DNA from: Acidobacteriota bacterium
Lineage (GTDB): Bacteria; Acidobacteriota; Blastocatellia; Pyrinomonadales; Pyrinomonadaceae
Length of the DNA: 64,000 bases
Assembly (NCBI GenBank): GCA_003385635.1
Contig: QQUY01000002.1
Location: 523,385-587,384 of the forward strand
Direction: 5' to 3'
Part shown: in pieces, positions 53,405 to 64,000 of the stretch
How positions within the stretch are numbered: position 1 is the first letter of the stretch
Layout of the letters: every line of letters starts with the position of its first letter
Program-made: the position numbers and the translations under genes
The notes under the pieces: generated by a model
Database searches by the model: none
What the model was told of the DNA's origin: nothing
What the model saw: the letters and a program-made list of their open reading frames with translations, nothing else

Positions 53405-54931
53405 TCATTCAAAGCGGCGCCATTCGGCTTCGTAGTACCTGACCAATGCCTGGTTATCGAGCCTGTTTATTTCGATCTCGATGTCCGGCCGGGATGTATC
53501 GACCGGGAACTCGAACATCCCTTTCATCGATTCATCATCGAGGAACGCAAGCGGGACATTCTCGGGAATGGAGTCCGGGATCTCGACTCCGCCGTTCTTC
53601 GCCAGAACGTATCCCCAGATGCCAAATGAGGGGACCGTGGTCTGGTATGGCCTGACACCGAAACCCGAAGCCTCGATCGTCGTAACGATGCACCAATATG
53701 AATTTCTTGCGTATAGCGGCGAAGTGCTCTGGATCGCGACCGTCGAATCGGGCCGAAGTTTCGCCTGAAGCAGTTTGTAGAACCGCGTGCTGTAGAGCTT
53801 TCCGAGCGCGAAGTTGTTCGGATCTGGAAAGTCGAGGATCGCGACGTCAAAATCGGCGGACTCTGCGCGGTCGAGCCAGACATACGCATCCGAGTTGATC
53901 ACCTCGACCCTTTTGTCGGTCAATGCATTTTTGTTCAGTTCTGCAAGTACCGGAAGGTCCTTGGCTAGGTCGGTGATGGCCGGGTCGAGATCGACCAGCG
54001 TAACGTGTTCAACCGTCGGATACTTCAGGACTTCGCGAACCGCCAGTCCGTCTCCGCCGCCCAGTACCAGCACCCGCTTGGGGTCGCCTTCGAAGGCGAT
54101 CATCGCGGGGTGCACGAGCGCCTCGTGATACCTGTATTCGTCAAACGAGTTGAACTGAAGATTGCCGTTCAGGAACAGTGAGAATCCGGTGCGGCCTCGT
54201 GTCACGATTATTCTCTGATACTGCGAGCTCTGGGCGTGGATGATAGTTTCCTGAAAGAGCGATTCCTCGGCGAGGACCGTCAGCGAATCTGCCTTGATCG
54301 CACCGATCACGAGCAAAGTGATCACGATAGCGGCTTTGATCCTGAGAAACAGTAGCCTGCCGGGTTTGATCAAAGGCACCAGCAACCACGTCCCCCACAA
54401 CCCTACGATCGCGTTCAGAATGCCGAAAACGAGGGAGGTCCGGACAAGGCCAAGAGTCGGGACAAAGAAGATCGGGAAGAGTATCGAAGCGACGAGAGCG
54501 CCTACGTAATCGAGCGCTAGTACGCGGGCAACGAGCTCCTTGAAATCAAGCTCGTCCTTCAGGATACGCATCAGTAGAGGGATCTCGAGGCCGACAAGGG
54601 TTCCGATGCCAAAGACGACTCCGTAAAGGATCACGCTGAAGTATGAAACGTTTGCGAATGCGAAGAAGAGCAGTGGGGCCGAAAACCCTCCGAGGATGGC
54701 TACGGCAAGTTCGATGTCAATGAACCGCTCGGCGAGATGGGATTCGATGAACCGGGAAAGCCACGAGCCCACACCCATCGCAAAAAGGTACAGGCCGATG
54801 ATAATGGAGAACTGTGTTACGGAATCGCCAAGGACGTAGCTTGCCAGCGTGCCGGCCAGCAGCTCGTAAATGAGCCCGCAGGTGGCAATGACAAACACAT
54901 TGAGGAACAGAAGGGGTACACTGCGGTTCAT
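53405..54931 (-). CDS. membrane-fused polyamine aminopropyltransferase
   Basis: The 508-aa product has about seven membrane helices (residues 5-215), then a spermidine synthase domain. That domain shows YQRIIVTRG, FLNGNLQFNSFDEYRYHE, the decarboxylated-AdoMet loop VLVLGGGDGLAVREV, DLDPAIT and the catalytic-region DFPDPNN. Soluble SpeE transfers an aminopropyl group to putrescine. Membrane-fused forms like this occur beside DUF350 and SpeD genes. SpeD, encoded 3 kb upstream on the same strand, would supply the donor. A GTG at 54934 precedes the chosen ATG. Confidence 0.88.
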   Translation of the reverse strand: MNRSVPLLFLNVFVIATCGLIYELLAGTLASYVLGDSVTQFSIIIGLYLFAMGVGSWLSRFIESHLAERFIDIELAVAILGGFSAPLLFFAFANVSYFSVILYGVVFGIGTLVGLEIPLLMRILKDELDFKELVARVLALDYVGALVASILFPIFFVPTLGLVRTSLVFGILNAIVGLWGTWLLVPLIKPGRLLFLRIKAAIVITLLVIGAIKADSLTVLAEESLFQETIIHAQSSQYQRIIVTRGRTGFSLFLNGNLQFNSFDEYRYHEALVHPAMIAFEGDPKRVLVLGGGDGLAVREVLKYPTVEHVTLVDLDPAITDLAKDLPVLAELNKNALTDKRVEVINSDAYVWLDRAESADFDVAILDFPDPNNFALGKLYSTRFYKLLQAKLRPDSTVAIQSTSPLYARNSYWCIVTTIEASGFGVRPYQTTVPSFGIWGYVLAKNGGVEIPDSIPENVPLAFLDDESMKGMFEFPVDTSRPDIEIEINRLDNQALVRYYEAEWRRFE

Positions 54932-55008
54932 CACTCGGACGCAAATGCAGGACGGGCACGGGACGGCGGTAAAACCCCGCCCGTGCCCGGTCCATCGTCA
55001 AAAATAGA

Positions 55009-55269
55009 TCAGCCGTGGATCGCAGCCGCGATGATGATAGCGATGCCAAGCATCATCGAACCGATAATGAGGCCAAGCGCGGTGTTCTGGTCTTCCTCGA
55101 TCTCTTTATGGACGGAATACGGCATCGTCTTGTCGAGAATGAAGAACGAGATCGCAAAAAAGACCAGGCCGATCACAACAAATATCAGCGTTGTAACAAG
55201 CACTTCCGCAAGTTGGTCAAATGTGACGACCATCGCCGGGCCTCCGGCTTTAAGCAAGACACTTAACAT
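55009..55269 (-). CDS. DUF350 membrane protein
   Basis: The 86-aa product has two membrane helices (TTLIFVVIGLVFFAISFFIL and ALGLIIGSMMLGIAIIIAAA) separated by an acidic loop (KEIEEDQN). This is the DUF350 unit found next to membrane spermidine synthases and DUF4178 proteins. The start at 55269 overlaps the stop of the small gene upstream (TAATG). A longer frame to 55350 covers that gene and is rejected. Function is unknown; proximity suggests a membrane partner of the polyamine enzymes. Confidence 0.8.
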   Translation of the reverse strand: MLSVLLKAGGPAMVVTFDQLAEVLVTTLIFVVIGLVFFAISFFILDKTMPYSVHKEIEEDQNTALGLIIGSMMLGIAIIIAAAIHG

Positions 55270-55421
55270 TATTTTCCTCCACGGTAACTGGAATAAATGA
55301 AAGGCACTCCCAGGAATGAACGCATCCGGCCTGAGTTCCAGAATTCCCAACCGAGCCAGGCGGACGTCGAATACAACAGGATCACGCCGATCGCGAATGC
55401 GTAATATAGTTTTCTAAACAT
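55269..55421 (-). CDS. 50-aa membrane peptide of the polyamine cluster
   Basis: A short frame begins at ATG 55419-55421 and ends at TAA 55269-55271. It encodes 50 residues with one N-terminal membrane helix (YYAFAIGVILLYSTSAWLG) and a Trp/Arg-rich tail (GWEFWNSGRMRS). It was found by reading the minus strand ahead of DUF350. Its stop codon overlaps the DUF350 start by one base, the usual sign of a real coupled gene. No family is recognised. Confidence 0.65.
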   Translation of the reverse strand: MFRKLYYAFAIGVILLYSTSAWLGWEFWNSGRMRSFLGVPFIYSSYRGGK

Positions 55422-55439
55422 AACTTTTCAGTCGATTCA

Positions 55440-55826
55440 GTTGAGTGAGTCTATCGGGTCTATCGGGTCCTGCGGGTCTATCGGGTCCTGCGGGTCTATC
55501 GGGTCCTGCGGGTCTATCGGGTCGCGACAACTTTCTTTGGCATTAGTGACTGAACAGACTCAACCGACCCGACAGACTCAACCGACCCGACAGACTCAAT
55601 AAACTCAACCGACTCAACCGACTCAACAGACCCGATAGACTCAACAGACCCGACAGACTCAACAGACCCGATAGACTCAACAGACCCGACAGACTCAACA
55701 GACCCGACAGACTCAACCGACCCGATAGACTCAACCGACCCGATAGACTCAATAAACTCAACCGACTCAACCGACCCGACAGACTCAACAGACCCGATAG
55801 ACTCAGCAGACCCGACATACTCATTC
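55440..55826. repeat. inverted pair of decamer/octadecamer arrays
   Basis: From 55445 to about 55525, an 18-base unit GGGTCTATCGGGTCCTGC repeats three times or more. From 55557 to 55826 the opposite-strand form runs as GACTCAACAGACCCGATA/GACAGACTCAAC units. The two halves are inverted relative to each other around about 30 bases and could fold together. The array touches the 3' end of the DUF4178 gene. Frames across it on either strand are artefacts. Confidence 0.85.
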
Positions 55827-57767
55827 GCTCGGCCCGAACATGCTCTCGCTCCAGCGTTTGCCTTCGAACGACAGCTTTCTAACCAAGGTCCAGATCGGGA
55901 CCAGCGCGAGCACGACAAACGCGACCCAAAAGTTAACTCCCCGGGTAACGTTCTGTTCTACTTTTACACGTACAGGCATCGGACGCTGCCAGTCCTTCCA
56001 CGACCCCTCGATCCTCATCTCGTATTGTCCGCCCGGGACCGACGAAATGGTCGCATCGCTCGTCTTCCCGCCCTCCGACCAGGACTCGCCGCCGGAAACT
56101 CCGAAGTAGTATTCGATAGGGATAAGGAGCGCTTCCACTTCGTCGGTCTTTCCTTCTTTCCTGGCGATCAGGTCGACATTGAGCTCCGCCCATGAATTAC
56201 TGACGGGGGCAGAAGCGGTCACCCGTACGTTCTTGTTGGCTTCAAGTTCGAAAGGCTGGCTCATCACCACCTGCCCTGCATTAGCCCTTGGAAGGGGCTT
56301 CAGCACGAATTCCTGATTAAGAACGGTCGATCCCATTCCCGTGATCGGGATCATGAAAATGCCGATCACGACGAGTATCGCCAGCAAGAGAAATCCGTAT
56401 TTGATAAGGCTGTTGCCTCTGAATGGCTGGTTCGGTCCTACGCTCCAGGGACGACCGAGCTTCGAAACACCCAGCGCTTTCTCAACTTCCTTCGGCGTGA
56501 TGTAGGTTCCAAGTGTCCAGTTAACCTCGTTCTTCGTCTGCTCCTGCGAGAGCATGTAGGGCGGCGAAATGAAGTCCGCGGCCTTGACCCTTTCGCCGAC
56601 TTCAACTGCCCAATAGAATTCACCCTTTACGAACTCTACCGTCGCCGGCGTATCCTGGAATATCCTGAAACTGTGACCGTTGAACTTGACCGACGGACGA
56701 GAACCGGTAAATGAACTTGCGACCTCAACGTCCGCCACATTGACGGGTTCAGCAAAGTTCCAGTGGTTGTCGGAATGAACGAGCCAACGGAAACCGATCT
56801 TCGGGTTATAAAGAAGGTATTCGTTCCAGTAATATCGCTGGCCTTCGATCTTGACACTTCGGCACATCGCGCCGATGACCTCAAACTCCGCGCCGTCGTA
56901 GAACTTCTTGAAAGATCCCTTGGCACCGATGTCGAGTACAAATTTAAGGGGAGGCTGTTTCTTCTTGAGAGCCTCCAGGAATCGCAGATTTCCCTGATTT
57001 ACGTCCAGAAGCGAACTGCAGAAGGGACAGGTCACGCGTTCGGTCTTGTCGGGCGCCTTGAGTTCGAGTGCTCCGCCGCAGTTCGGGCAGCTCATTCCCT
57101 CGGCAGATACCTCACGGGCCTCGCGTTCGGCCGAACGTTTGTCAGCGAATCCTATGTCCTTAAGCGAGACCTCTTTGCCGTAGAACAATAGAGGAGGCGA
57201 GGAACTGTAATCTATCGTCGCAAATACCCCGTCTTTGCCGCTCAGGTCTGCATAGTTTGACTTCTCGCCAGGCACAAGCTTGTACGGGATCTCGCCTTCT
57301 GCCGCTACATAGCTCGCCGTCCCTTTCTCTGCAACAACGAGACGTTCGTCTACTCCGATACCTGAAAGCGGCTGCCCGGGAGCGATCTGTTCAAAATCCG
57401 GTAGCGAAACGCCTTCCGGCAGAGGTTTATAGAAGGTCAGATAGAACTTGCCCTGCGCTTCCGCGAGCCAGGCGACCCAGCCGTTCGAAAATGTCGCATA
57501 CCATTCGTCCCAGAAGCCGCCCATCGAATGGCTGATCTGCGCTCGGCCGGTCAACTCGAACCGATGTCCGTTCCATTCCCCACTCAGGCCCATCTTGAGC
57601 GGCGACTGTGACTGCATCACATCCGCGATCTTCCCGAGGTCCTCGACGTCTTTATCGGTCCTTGCTACTGCTGACTTGCAGAACGGGCAGATCACCACCA
57701 CCGATGAGCCCGATCTGAATTCGATCGGTCCGGCGCAGGATGGGCAGTTTGTTTTTAGAAAGCTCAC
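55821..57767 (-). CDS. DUF4178 protein with two zinc ribbons and a membrane segment
   Basis: The 648-aa product (GTG start, overlapping speD by 4 bases) has a zinc ribbon at the N-terminus (CPSCAGP...CPFCKSA). A DUF4178-type domain follows, then a second ribbon (CPNCGGA...CPFCSSL) and a second DUF4178 domain. Next is a membrane helix (YGFLLLAILVVIGIFMIPITG), a beta-rich outer domain and a final helix. DUF4178 proteins accompany DUF350 and spermidine-synthase-like genes; their role is unknown. The internal duplication of ribbon plus domain is clear by eye. Confidence 0.82.
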   Translation of the reverse strand: MSFLKTNCPSCAGPIEFRSGSSVVVICPFCKSAVARTDKDVEDLGKIADVMQSQSPLKMGLSGEWNGHRFELTGRAQISHSMGGFWDEWYATFSNGWVAWLAEAQGKFYLTFYKPLPEGVSLPDFEQIAPGQPLSGIGVDERLVVAEKGTASYVAAEGEIPYKLVPGEKSNYADLSGKDGVFATIDYSSSPPLLFYGKEVSLKDIGFADKRSAEREAREVSAEGMSCPNCGGALELKAPDKTERVTCPFCSSLLDVNQGNLRFLEALKKKQPPLKFVLDIGAKGSFKKFYDGAEFEVIGAMCRSVKIEGQRYYWNEYLLYNPKIGFRWLVHSDNHWNFAEPVNVADVEVASSFTGSRPSVKFNGHSFRIFQDTPATVEFVKGEFYWAVEVGERVKAADFISPPYMLSQEQTKNEVNWTLGTYITPKEVEKALGVSKLGRPWSVGPNQPFRGNSLIKYGFLLLAILVVIGIFMIPITGMGSTVLNQEFVLKPLPRANAGQVVMSQPFELEANKNVRVTASAPVSNSWAELNVDLIARKEGKTDEVEALLIPIEYYFGVSGGESWSEGGKTSDATISSVPGGQYEMRIEGSWKDWQRPMPVRVKVEQNVTRGVNFWVAFVVLALVPIWTLVRKLSFEGKRWSESMFGPSE

Positions 57768-58153
57768 GCCCGACCTCCCGCCGATTCTGCTTGTTCACTT
57801 GCGCCCCGCTCGATGCGGGTCACCGATACTTCGGTCGCGTCAATCGCCTCTTTGAGATTCGACTCCCAATCCCAGTCGGGTCGTGTCCGGCAGCAATAAA
57901 GATTGAAGGTCGCGGTCGCGTGTTCGGGATACGTGTGGCAGGCAAGGTGGGACTCGGTCAGCGCGACAAGACCAGTGACGCCTCCTTCTCCCGGAAACTT
58001 ATGCCAGATCGGTTTTTCGACAGGTTTTAAACCGAGTTCATCCATCAGCTTCCCGAACAGCGACCTGAGCGTTTCTACATCGCGCAAACGACCGCTATCG
58101 CAGCCTCTTGCTTCTACAAGCCACTCTGTTCCGACAACGACAGAAGGAATCAT
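57764..58153 (-). CDS. speD: S-adenosylmethionine decarboxylase proenzyme
   Basis: SpeD self-cleaves to make a pyruvoyl enzyme that decarboxylates AdoMet, giving the aminopropyl donor. The 129-aa product has the short prokaryotic form, with the cleavage site Glu67-Ser68 in LTESHLACHTYPEH and the TFNLYCC region holding the catalytic Cys. The C-terminal 15 residues are a variable tail. It heads the polyamine cluster on the minus strand. Confidence 0.93.
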   Translation of the reverse strand: MIPSVVVGTEWLVEARGCDSGRLRDVETLRSLFGKLMDELGLKPVEKPIWHKFPGEGGVTGLVALTESHLACHTYPEHATATFNLYCCRTRPDWDWESNLKEAIDATEVSVTRIERGASEQAESAGGRA

Positions 58154-58240
58154 TCGGGATACCTTTTAGGATTAGTTGAGTAAGGCTTTTCCAACCTTTA
58201 CAGTAAGGAAACGTGCTCGACGGAACCTTGAAGATTAACG

Positions 58241-59203
58241 ATGAGAACTATATCTAAATTCCCTTTCGTTGTCATCGCCGCCTCGCTTTTGGCTTTGGTG
58301 ATCAGCGCCTGTTCAGGTGCCGGCGGAGGAGTTGTACCCGGCGGTGTGCGCCTCTCCGACGACTTCGAAGCGCCGCAGGTGATAGCCCGTATAGATTCGA
58401 CGCTGATCAACGAAAGCAGCGGGCTTACCGCTTCGAAATGTCGTGAAGGAGTTCTCTGGACCCACAACGATTCAGGCGGTGGACCCTACATTTACGCAGT
58501 TGACCTGAAGGGTGGCTTGCTGGGTATCTGGAAGGTCAAAGGCGCAAATGACCGGGATTGGGAAGACATCGCGTCTACGAAAGAGGGCGGTAGATGTTTC
58601 TTGTATATAGGGGATATCGGCGACAACGGCGAGAAGCACGGTCACGTCAAGGTGTACCGCGTCGAGGAACCTATCGTCGGTGACTCCGGAACCGTTAACC
58701 GAAAGAAGGACGCCGAACTCACTGCGGAGGCTCGAGAGATCCGATTCAGGTACTCGGGAGGCAGCAGGAATGCGGAGACTCTGCTCGTTCATCCCGAAAC
58801 AAGGGATATTTACGTTGTGACGAAGAAGAGAGGCGATTCGGCGGAAGTCTATCTGCTGCAGGGAGAACACTGGGGACAAGAATCCGGTGCGAGACGGGCT
58901 CTTGTCGCAGACAAAGTCGGCGACGTGAGGGTGCCTGCTATCCTCGGCGGGTTTATCACAGGAGGCGAGATCTCGCCGGACGGACGAAGGATTGCTCTCT
59001 GCGACTACATAAACGCATTCGAGTATATCGTTCCAGTGGACGGCAGGGCGCTGCACGATGCGTTCAAGAGTTCGCCGTCGGTTATCGATACCGGACCGCG
59101 GGAACAAGGTGAAGCAATCGCTTATTCGCTTGACGGTAAAGCGCTACTGTTGACAAGCGAGGACAGTCCCTCGCCTTTGATCAAGGTAAAGAGGAAGGAA
59201 TGA
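58241..59203 (+). CDS. lipoprotein, probable beta-propeller
   Basis: The 320-aa product has a lipobox (LVISAC) and repeats rich in strands and Asp/Gly turns (LWTHNDSGGGPYIYAVDLKG, DWEDIAS, YIGDIGDNGEKHGHVKVYRV). These are the conserved phrases of a family of exported propeller-like proteins of unknown role. It diverges from speD and overlaps the MOSC gene by 4 bases. Confidence 0.65.
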   Translation: MRTISKFPFVVIAASLLALVISACSGAGGGVVPGGVRLSDDFEAPQVIARIDSTLINESSGLTASKCREGVLWTHNDSGGGPYIYAVDLKGGLLGIWKVKGANDRDWEDIASTKEGGRCFLYIGDIGDNGEKHGHVKVYRVEEPIVGDSGTVNRKKDAELTAEAREIRFRYSGGSRNAETLLVHPETRDIYVVTKKRGDSAEVYLLQGEHWGQESGARRALVADKVGDVRVPAILGGFITGGEISPDGRRIALCDYINAFEYIVPVDGRALHDAFKSSPSVIDTGPREQGEAIAYSLDGKALLLTSEDSPSPLIKVKRKE

Positions 59204-59757
59204 AGATGGCAAAGCATTTATCGCCTGAAGAACTTGAAGCCGGGCTCGACCTGATTCGTGGGTCCGCAAAGGACGGCGGAGAGCTTGAGATGATCGTGCG
59301 CCGGCCGGAGGTCGACGAGAGAGAGGAGATCACGGAAGGCGAGTTGAGCCTTGAACTCGGACTGGTCGGCGACAATTGGAAAACGCGCGGCAGTTCGCGT
59401 ACGAATGACGGATTCGGGCATCCCGATATGCAGCTGAACATTATGAACTCGCGGGCGATCGACCTGATAGCGGTCGAACGGGATCGCTGGAAACTGGCCG
59501 GTGACCAGCTATATGTAGACCTGGATCTGAGCGACGAGAATCTGCCGATCGGATCACGGCTTTCGATCGGCGAAGCAGTGGTCGAGATCACTGAGATTCC
59601 GCATAACGGCTGCCGGAAGTTCGCCGACCGTTTCGGTATCGAAGCGGTGAAGTTCGTCAATTCGAAAGAAGGAAAGCGGCTCCATCTTCGTGGCGTAAAC
59701 GCGAAGGTAGTCAAGCCCGGAACGATCCGAAAGGGCGATCGGGCAAAAAAGATATAG
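59200..59757 (+). CDS. MOSC-domain protein
   Basis: The 185-aa product is a stand-alone MOSC domain (LELGLVGDNWKTRG, then LPIGSRLSIGEAVVEITEIPHNGCRKFADRFG with the single conserved Cys). MOSC domains bind the molybdenum cofactor or its sulfur and occur in sulfurases and amidoxime reductases. It is translationally coupled to the preceding lipoprotein gene (ATGA). Confidence 0.85.
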   Translation: MKMAKHLSPEELEAGLDLIRGSAKDGGELEMIVRRPEVDEREEITEGELSLELGLVGDNWKTRGSSRTNDGFGHPDMQLNIMNSRAIDLIAVERDRWKLAGDQLYVDLDLSDENLPIGSRLSIGEAVVEITEIPHNGCRKFADRFGIEAVKFVNSKEGKRLHLRGVNAKVVKPGTIRKGDRAKKI

Positions 59758-59868
59758 TCTCCCTCAGACGGGAACCAAGAAGGATCCATCACGCAGGTCG
59801 ACGCGGTTTCGGCTTTCTGTCTCGTGAAGAGGGCAGTTCGTCCACAGCTCTGGTATTCGTGAAATTCG

Positions 59869-60366
59869 ATGAGGTACGAATCAAAAGCATCGTTCCTGAA
59901 TGACGTTGTCAGAGAATATGAATCGCTATGTAACCGACTCCACGAGATCGATTCGGAGAAGTGGGAAGAAGCCGGATTGTGGGGCGACGACTGGACCTTG
60001 AAGGACCTTGTTGCCCATCTTGCTGAATGGCAGCATATGTTTCTCACCTGGCACCGCGATGGGAGTGAAGGAAGAACACCTGAAATGCCCGCTGCCGGAT
60101 ACAAATGGAACGAGACTCCACGCCTGAACAGAGCCATCCAGAGAAAACACGCGTCAAAGTCCAGGGAAGCCGTTGTTGAGGAACTCGATTCCGGTCATAC
60201 GGAGATTCTTGCTCTTGTTGAGAAGCTTACACCGGCTCAACTTCTGGAACCCGGTCATTTCGAATGGACGCGGAAGTATCCCCTCACCACATATTTGGGC
60301 CCTAATACCGCCAGCCACTATCGCTTTGCGAATAAGGTCATCGATCGATGGCTTCGCAGGAAGTGA
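59869..60366 (+). CDS. DfsB/ClbS-like four-helix protein
   Basis: The 165-aa product resembles the DinB-like ClbS/DfsB family (DUF1706). It has ESLCNRLHEIDSEKWEEAGLWGDDWTLKDLVAHLAEWQHMF-type order at the N-terminus and LGPNTASHYRFAN near the end. Family members include a colibactin-resistance cyclopropane hydrolase, but most are uncharacterised. The spacer from 60367 to 60659 shows no gene apart from the AAGGAG before the next one. Confidence 0.75.
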   Translation: MRYESKASFLNDVVREYESLCNRLHEIDSEKWEEAGLWGDDWTLKDLVAHLAEWQHMFLTWHRDGSEGRTPEMPAAGYKWNETPRLNRAIQRKHASKSREAVVEELDSGHTEILALVEKLTPAQLLEPGHFEWTRKYPLTTYLGPNTASHYRFANKVIDRWLRRK

Positions 60367-60659
60367 CCGTGGGGCGGCTGATCTGAAACGGAGTCATTCT
60401 GATCCGTAATCGTAGTGTTCCGCAGACAGATCGGTGGGGTTCTCCTTCGGTCACGCCGCACATAGAGAGTGGTTCTCAAACTGCGCAAAGACAGGGATCC
60501 GTCCGCGTCTCACCGGCAATTGTACTGTCGCACTCATAGATCCTTCAGAGTTCACCGGGTGACAAATCGACACTGATCCGCGTGCCTTCAGAAGGATTCA
60601 GCTAGAGAAGCTATCACGCCTTTTTCGAATGAGGTGATTAGAACAGTAAGGAGAATGAA

Positions 60660-61229
60660 ATGATTACTCTTGAAGGCCCGCACATGGGACTCAACGACTC
60701 ACGAAGCACGAACAGGGTCCAAATGTGGAATACCTGGAACGTAACGACGACCGAGACGGTAGAGCATATGCTCGGTTGGATAGCGGAGGTCGCACGCGGC
60801 GCTCCGGGAGGCAAGCTCAAAAACCTCGTTTTCCGTTGCCACGGAGCGCCTGCATATCTGCAATGCGGAGAAGGAATTCGACGGTCCGACACTGGACTTT
60901 TCTCAGCGCTGAGCGGACTCGTTGACAAGATCTGGTTCTCGGCTTGTCAGGTCGGATATATTACGCCGGGCACCGGCGGAAATCCCGGACCTGCAAGCGG
61001 AGATGGCAACATGTTCTGTTCCGAGATCGCGAGAGCGGCAAACTGTTACGTTGTTGCGGGAACTGAACTTCAGGTCATAGGCGTGAACAGGACACTACCT
61101 TACGGCTGTCTGGACACCTACGAAGGTCTCGTCCTATCGTACGGACCAAGCGGCACAGTAACCTGGAGCCGGCGGTACCCCTCAACGTACAACAGGGGCT
61201 CGTCCGGATGGGCAAGGAATCCTGACTAA
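60660..61229 (+). CDS. small caspase/CHAT-like protein
   Basis: The 189-aa product has a strand ending in LVFRCHGAPAYLQ (His61) and a later strand ending in IWFSACQVG (Cys96). This His-Gly then Ala-Cys order is the catalytic dyad layout of clan CD peptidases (caspase, CHAT). A GTGGNPGPASGDG turn and a hydrophobic EIARAANCYVVAGTELQ segment follow, as in such folds. There is no signal peptide or fused sensor. It may be a stand-alone peptidase or a domain left from a larger protein. The call is by motif only. Confidence 0.5.
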   Translation: MITLEGPHMGLNDSRSTNRVQMWNTWNVTTTETVEHMLGWIAEVARGAPGGKLKNLVFRCHGAPAYLQCGEGIRRSDTGLFSALSGLVDKIWFSACQVGYITPGTGGNPGPASGDGNMFCSEIARAANCYVVAGTELQVIGVNRTLPYGCLDTYEGLVLSYGPSGTVTWSRRYPSTYNRGSSGWARNPD

Positions 61230-61255
61230 AGAGGTACGGGTACACATAAAAAAAG

Positions 61256-61284
61256 GCGGCGCCAAATTCGCGCCGCCTTTTTTA
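61256..61284. terminator. bidirectional terminator between the caspase-like gene and secA
   Basis: GGCGGCGC at 61256-61263 pairs with GCGCCGCC at 61271-61278. An A-run precedes it and a T-run follows it, so it can serve both convergent genes. Confidence 0.9.
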
Positions 61285-61304
61285 CCTTTTACTTATTTAA
61301 CTAA

Positions 61305-64000
<2,696 letters not shown>

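Noticed and set aside
55514..55918. Ser/Val/Gly repeat proteins across the second array
   Set aside because: Same artefact: low-complexity translation of an 18-20 base repeat, overlapping the end of the real DUF4178 gene.

Overview
The window is bacterial, probably from an acidobacterium of the Blastocatellia type. That placement is an inference from gene content (a CadC-type winged helix fused to large membrane modules, monomeric NADP-isocitrate dehydrogenase, a SpeD/DUF4178/DUF350/membrane spermidine-synthase cluster, and intergenic spaces full of short palindromes and decamer arrays). It has not been tested by phylogeny. The window has two parts: an accessory block from the left edge to about 18.85 kb, and ordinary chromosome to the right of a tRNA-Asn gene at 18936-19010.

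Accessory block (1-18.85 kb). It starts with an XRE regulator, a RuvC-like nuclease, a small ORF and a full-length large serine recombinase. Next come a stand-alone OLD-family ATPase/TOPRIM nuclease (likely anti-phage cargo), a winged-helix protein, a VirD4/TraG-like ATPase, a perfect 24-bp RNA-type stem-loop, a DUF932 protein and a large winged-helix/UbiA membrane fusion. The most notable part is the operon at 11012-18818. Its eight genes are almost touching: a 78-aa ubiquitin-like protein, a membrane-anchored E2-like protein, a JAB/JAMM deconjugase-like protein, a ThiF/E1-like enzyme, a second E2-like protein, a membrane protein, a 1011-aa DNA-transfer-type ATPase with a C-terminal nuclease-like domain, and a recombinase-like protein that has lost its catalytic domain and gained a C-terminal helix-turn-helix. 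This is a complete ubiquitin-type conjugation set wired into a DNA-translocation/recombination module. It recalls Bil and PRTRC systems, but its composition differs from both as I know them.

Chromosomal part (19-64 kb). Genes include a glycosyltransferase, rpiA, crcB, purK/purE, a TPR protein, icd, phhB, two tandem NTF2-like lipoproteins, a DUF1015 protein, an ECF sigma/anti-sigma pair, a Tat-lipoprotein intradiol dioxygenase, tandem GNATs, a HETGH membrane protein, an SDR, recF, a TlpA-like thioredoxin, tRNA-Ser, a FadR-type TetR regulator with a near-canonical FadR operator in front of fadD, and polysaccharide genes (Wza-like, CapD/FlaA1-like, galE). They continue with a CusF-cytochrome c fusion, an aminotransferase, a double-PDZ protein, several unknowns and a polyamine cluster (speD, DUF4178 protein, a 50-aa membrane peptide, DUF350, membrane-fused aminopropyltransferase, possibly the FAD oxidoreductase downstream). 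The window ends with a propeller-like lipoprotein, a MOSC protein, a DfsB-like protein, a small caspase/CHAT-like protein and the 3' part of secA, which runs off the right edge.

Intergenic DNA is rich in structure: three zones of degenerate GACTCAACAGACTC-type arrays (two arranged as inverted pairs), four copies of a GGGATGAAGGGGATGAAAGGG element, and several REP-like palindromes. Only reading by eye was possible. All family calls rest on motifs and layout, not on searches.
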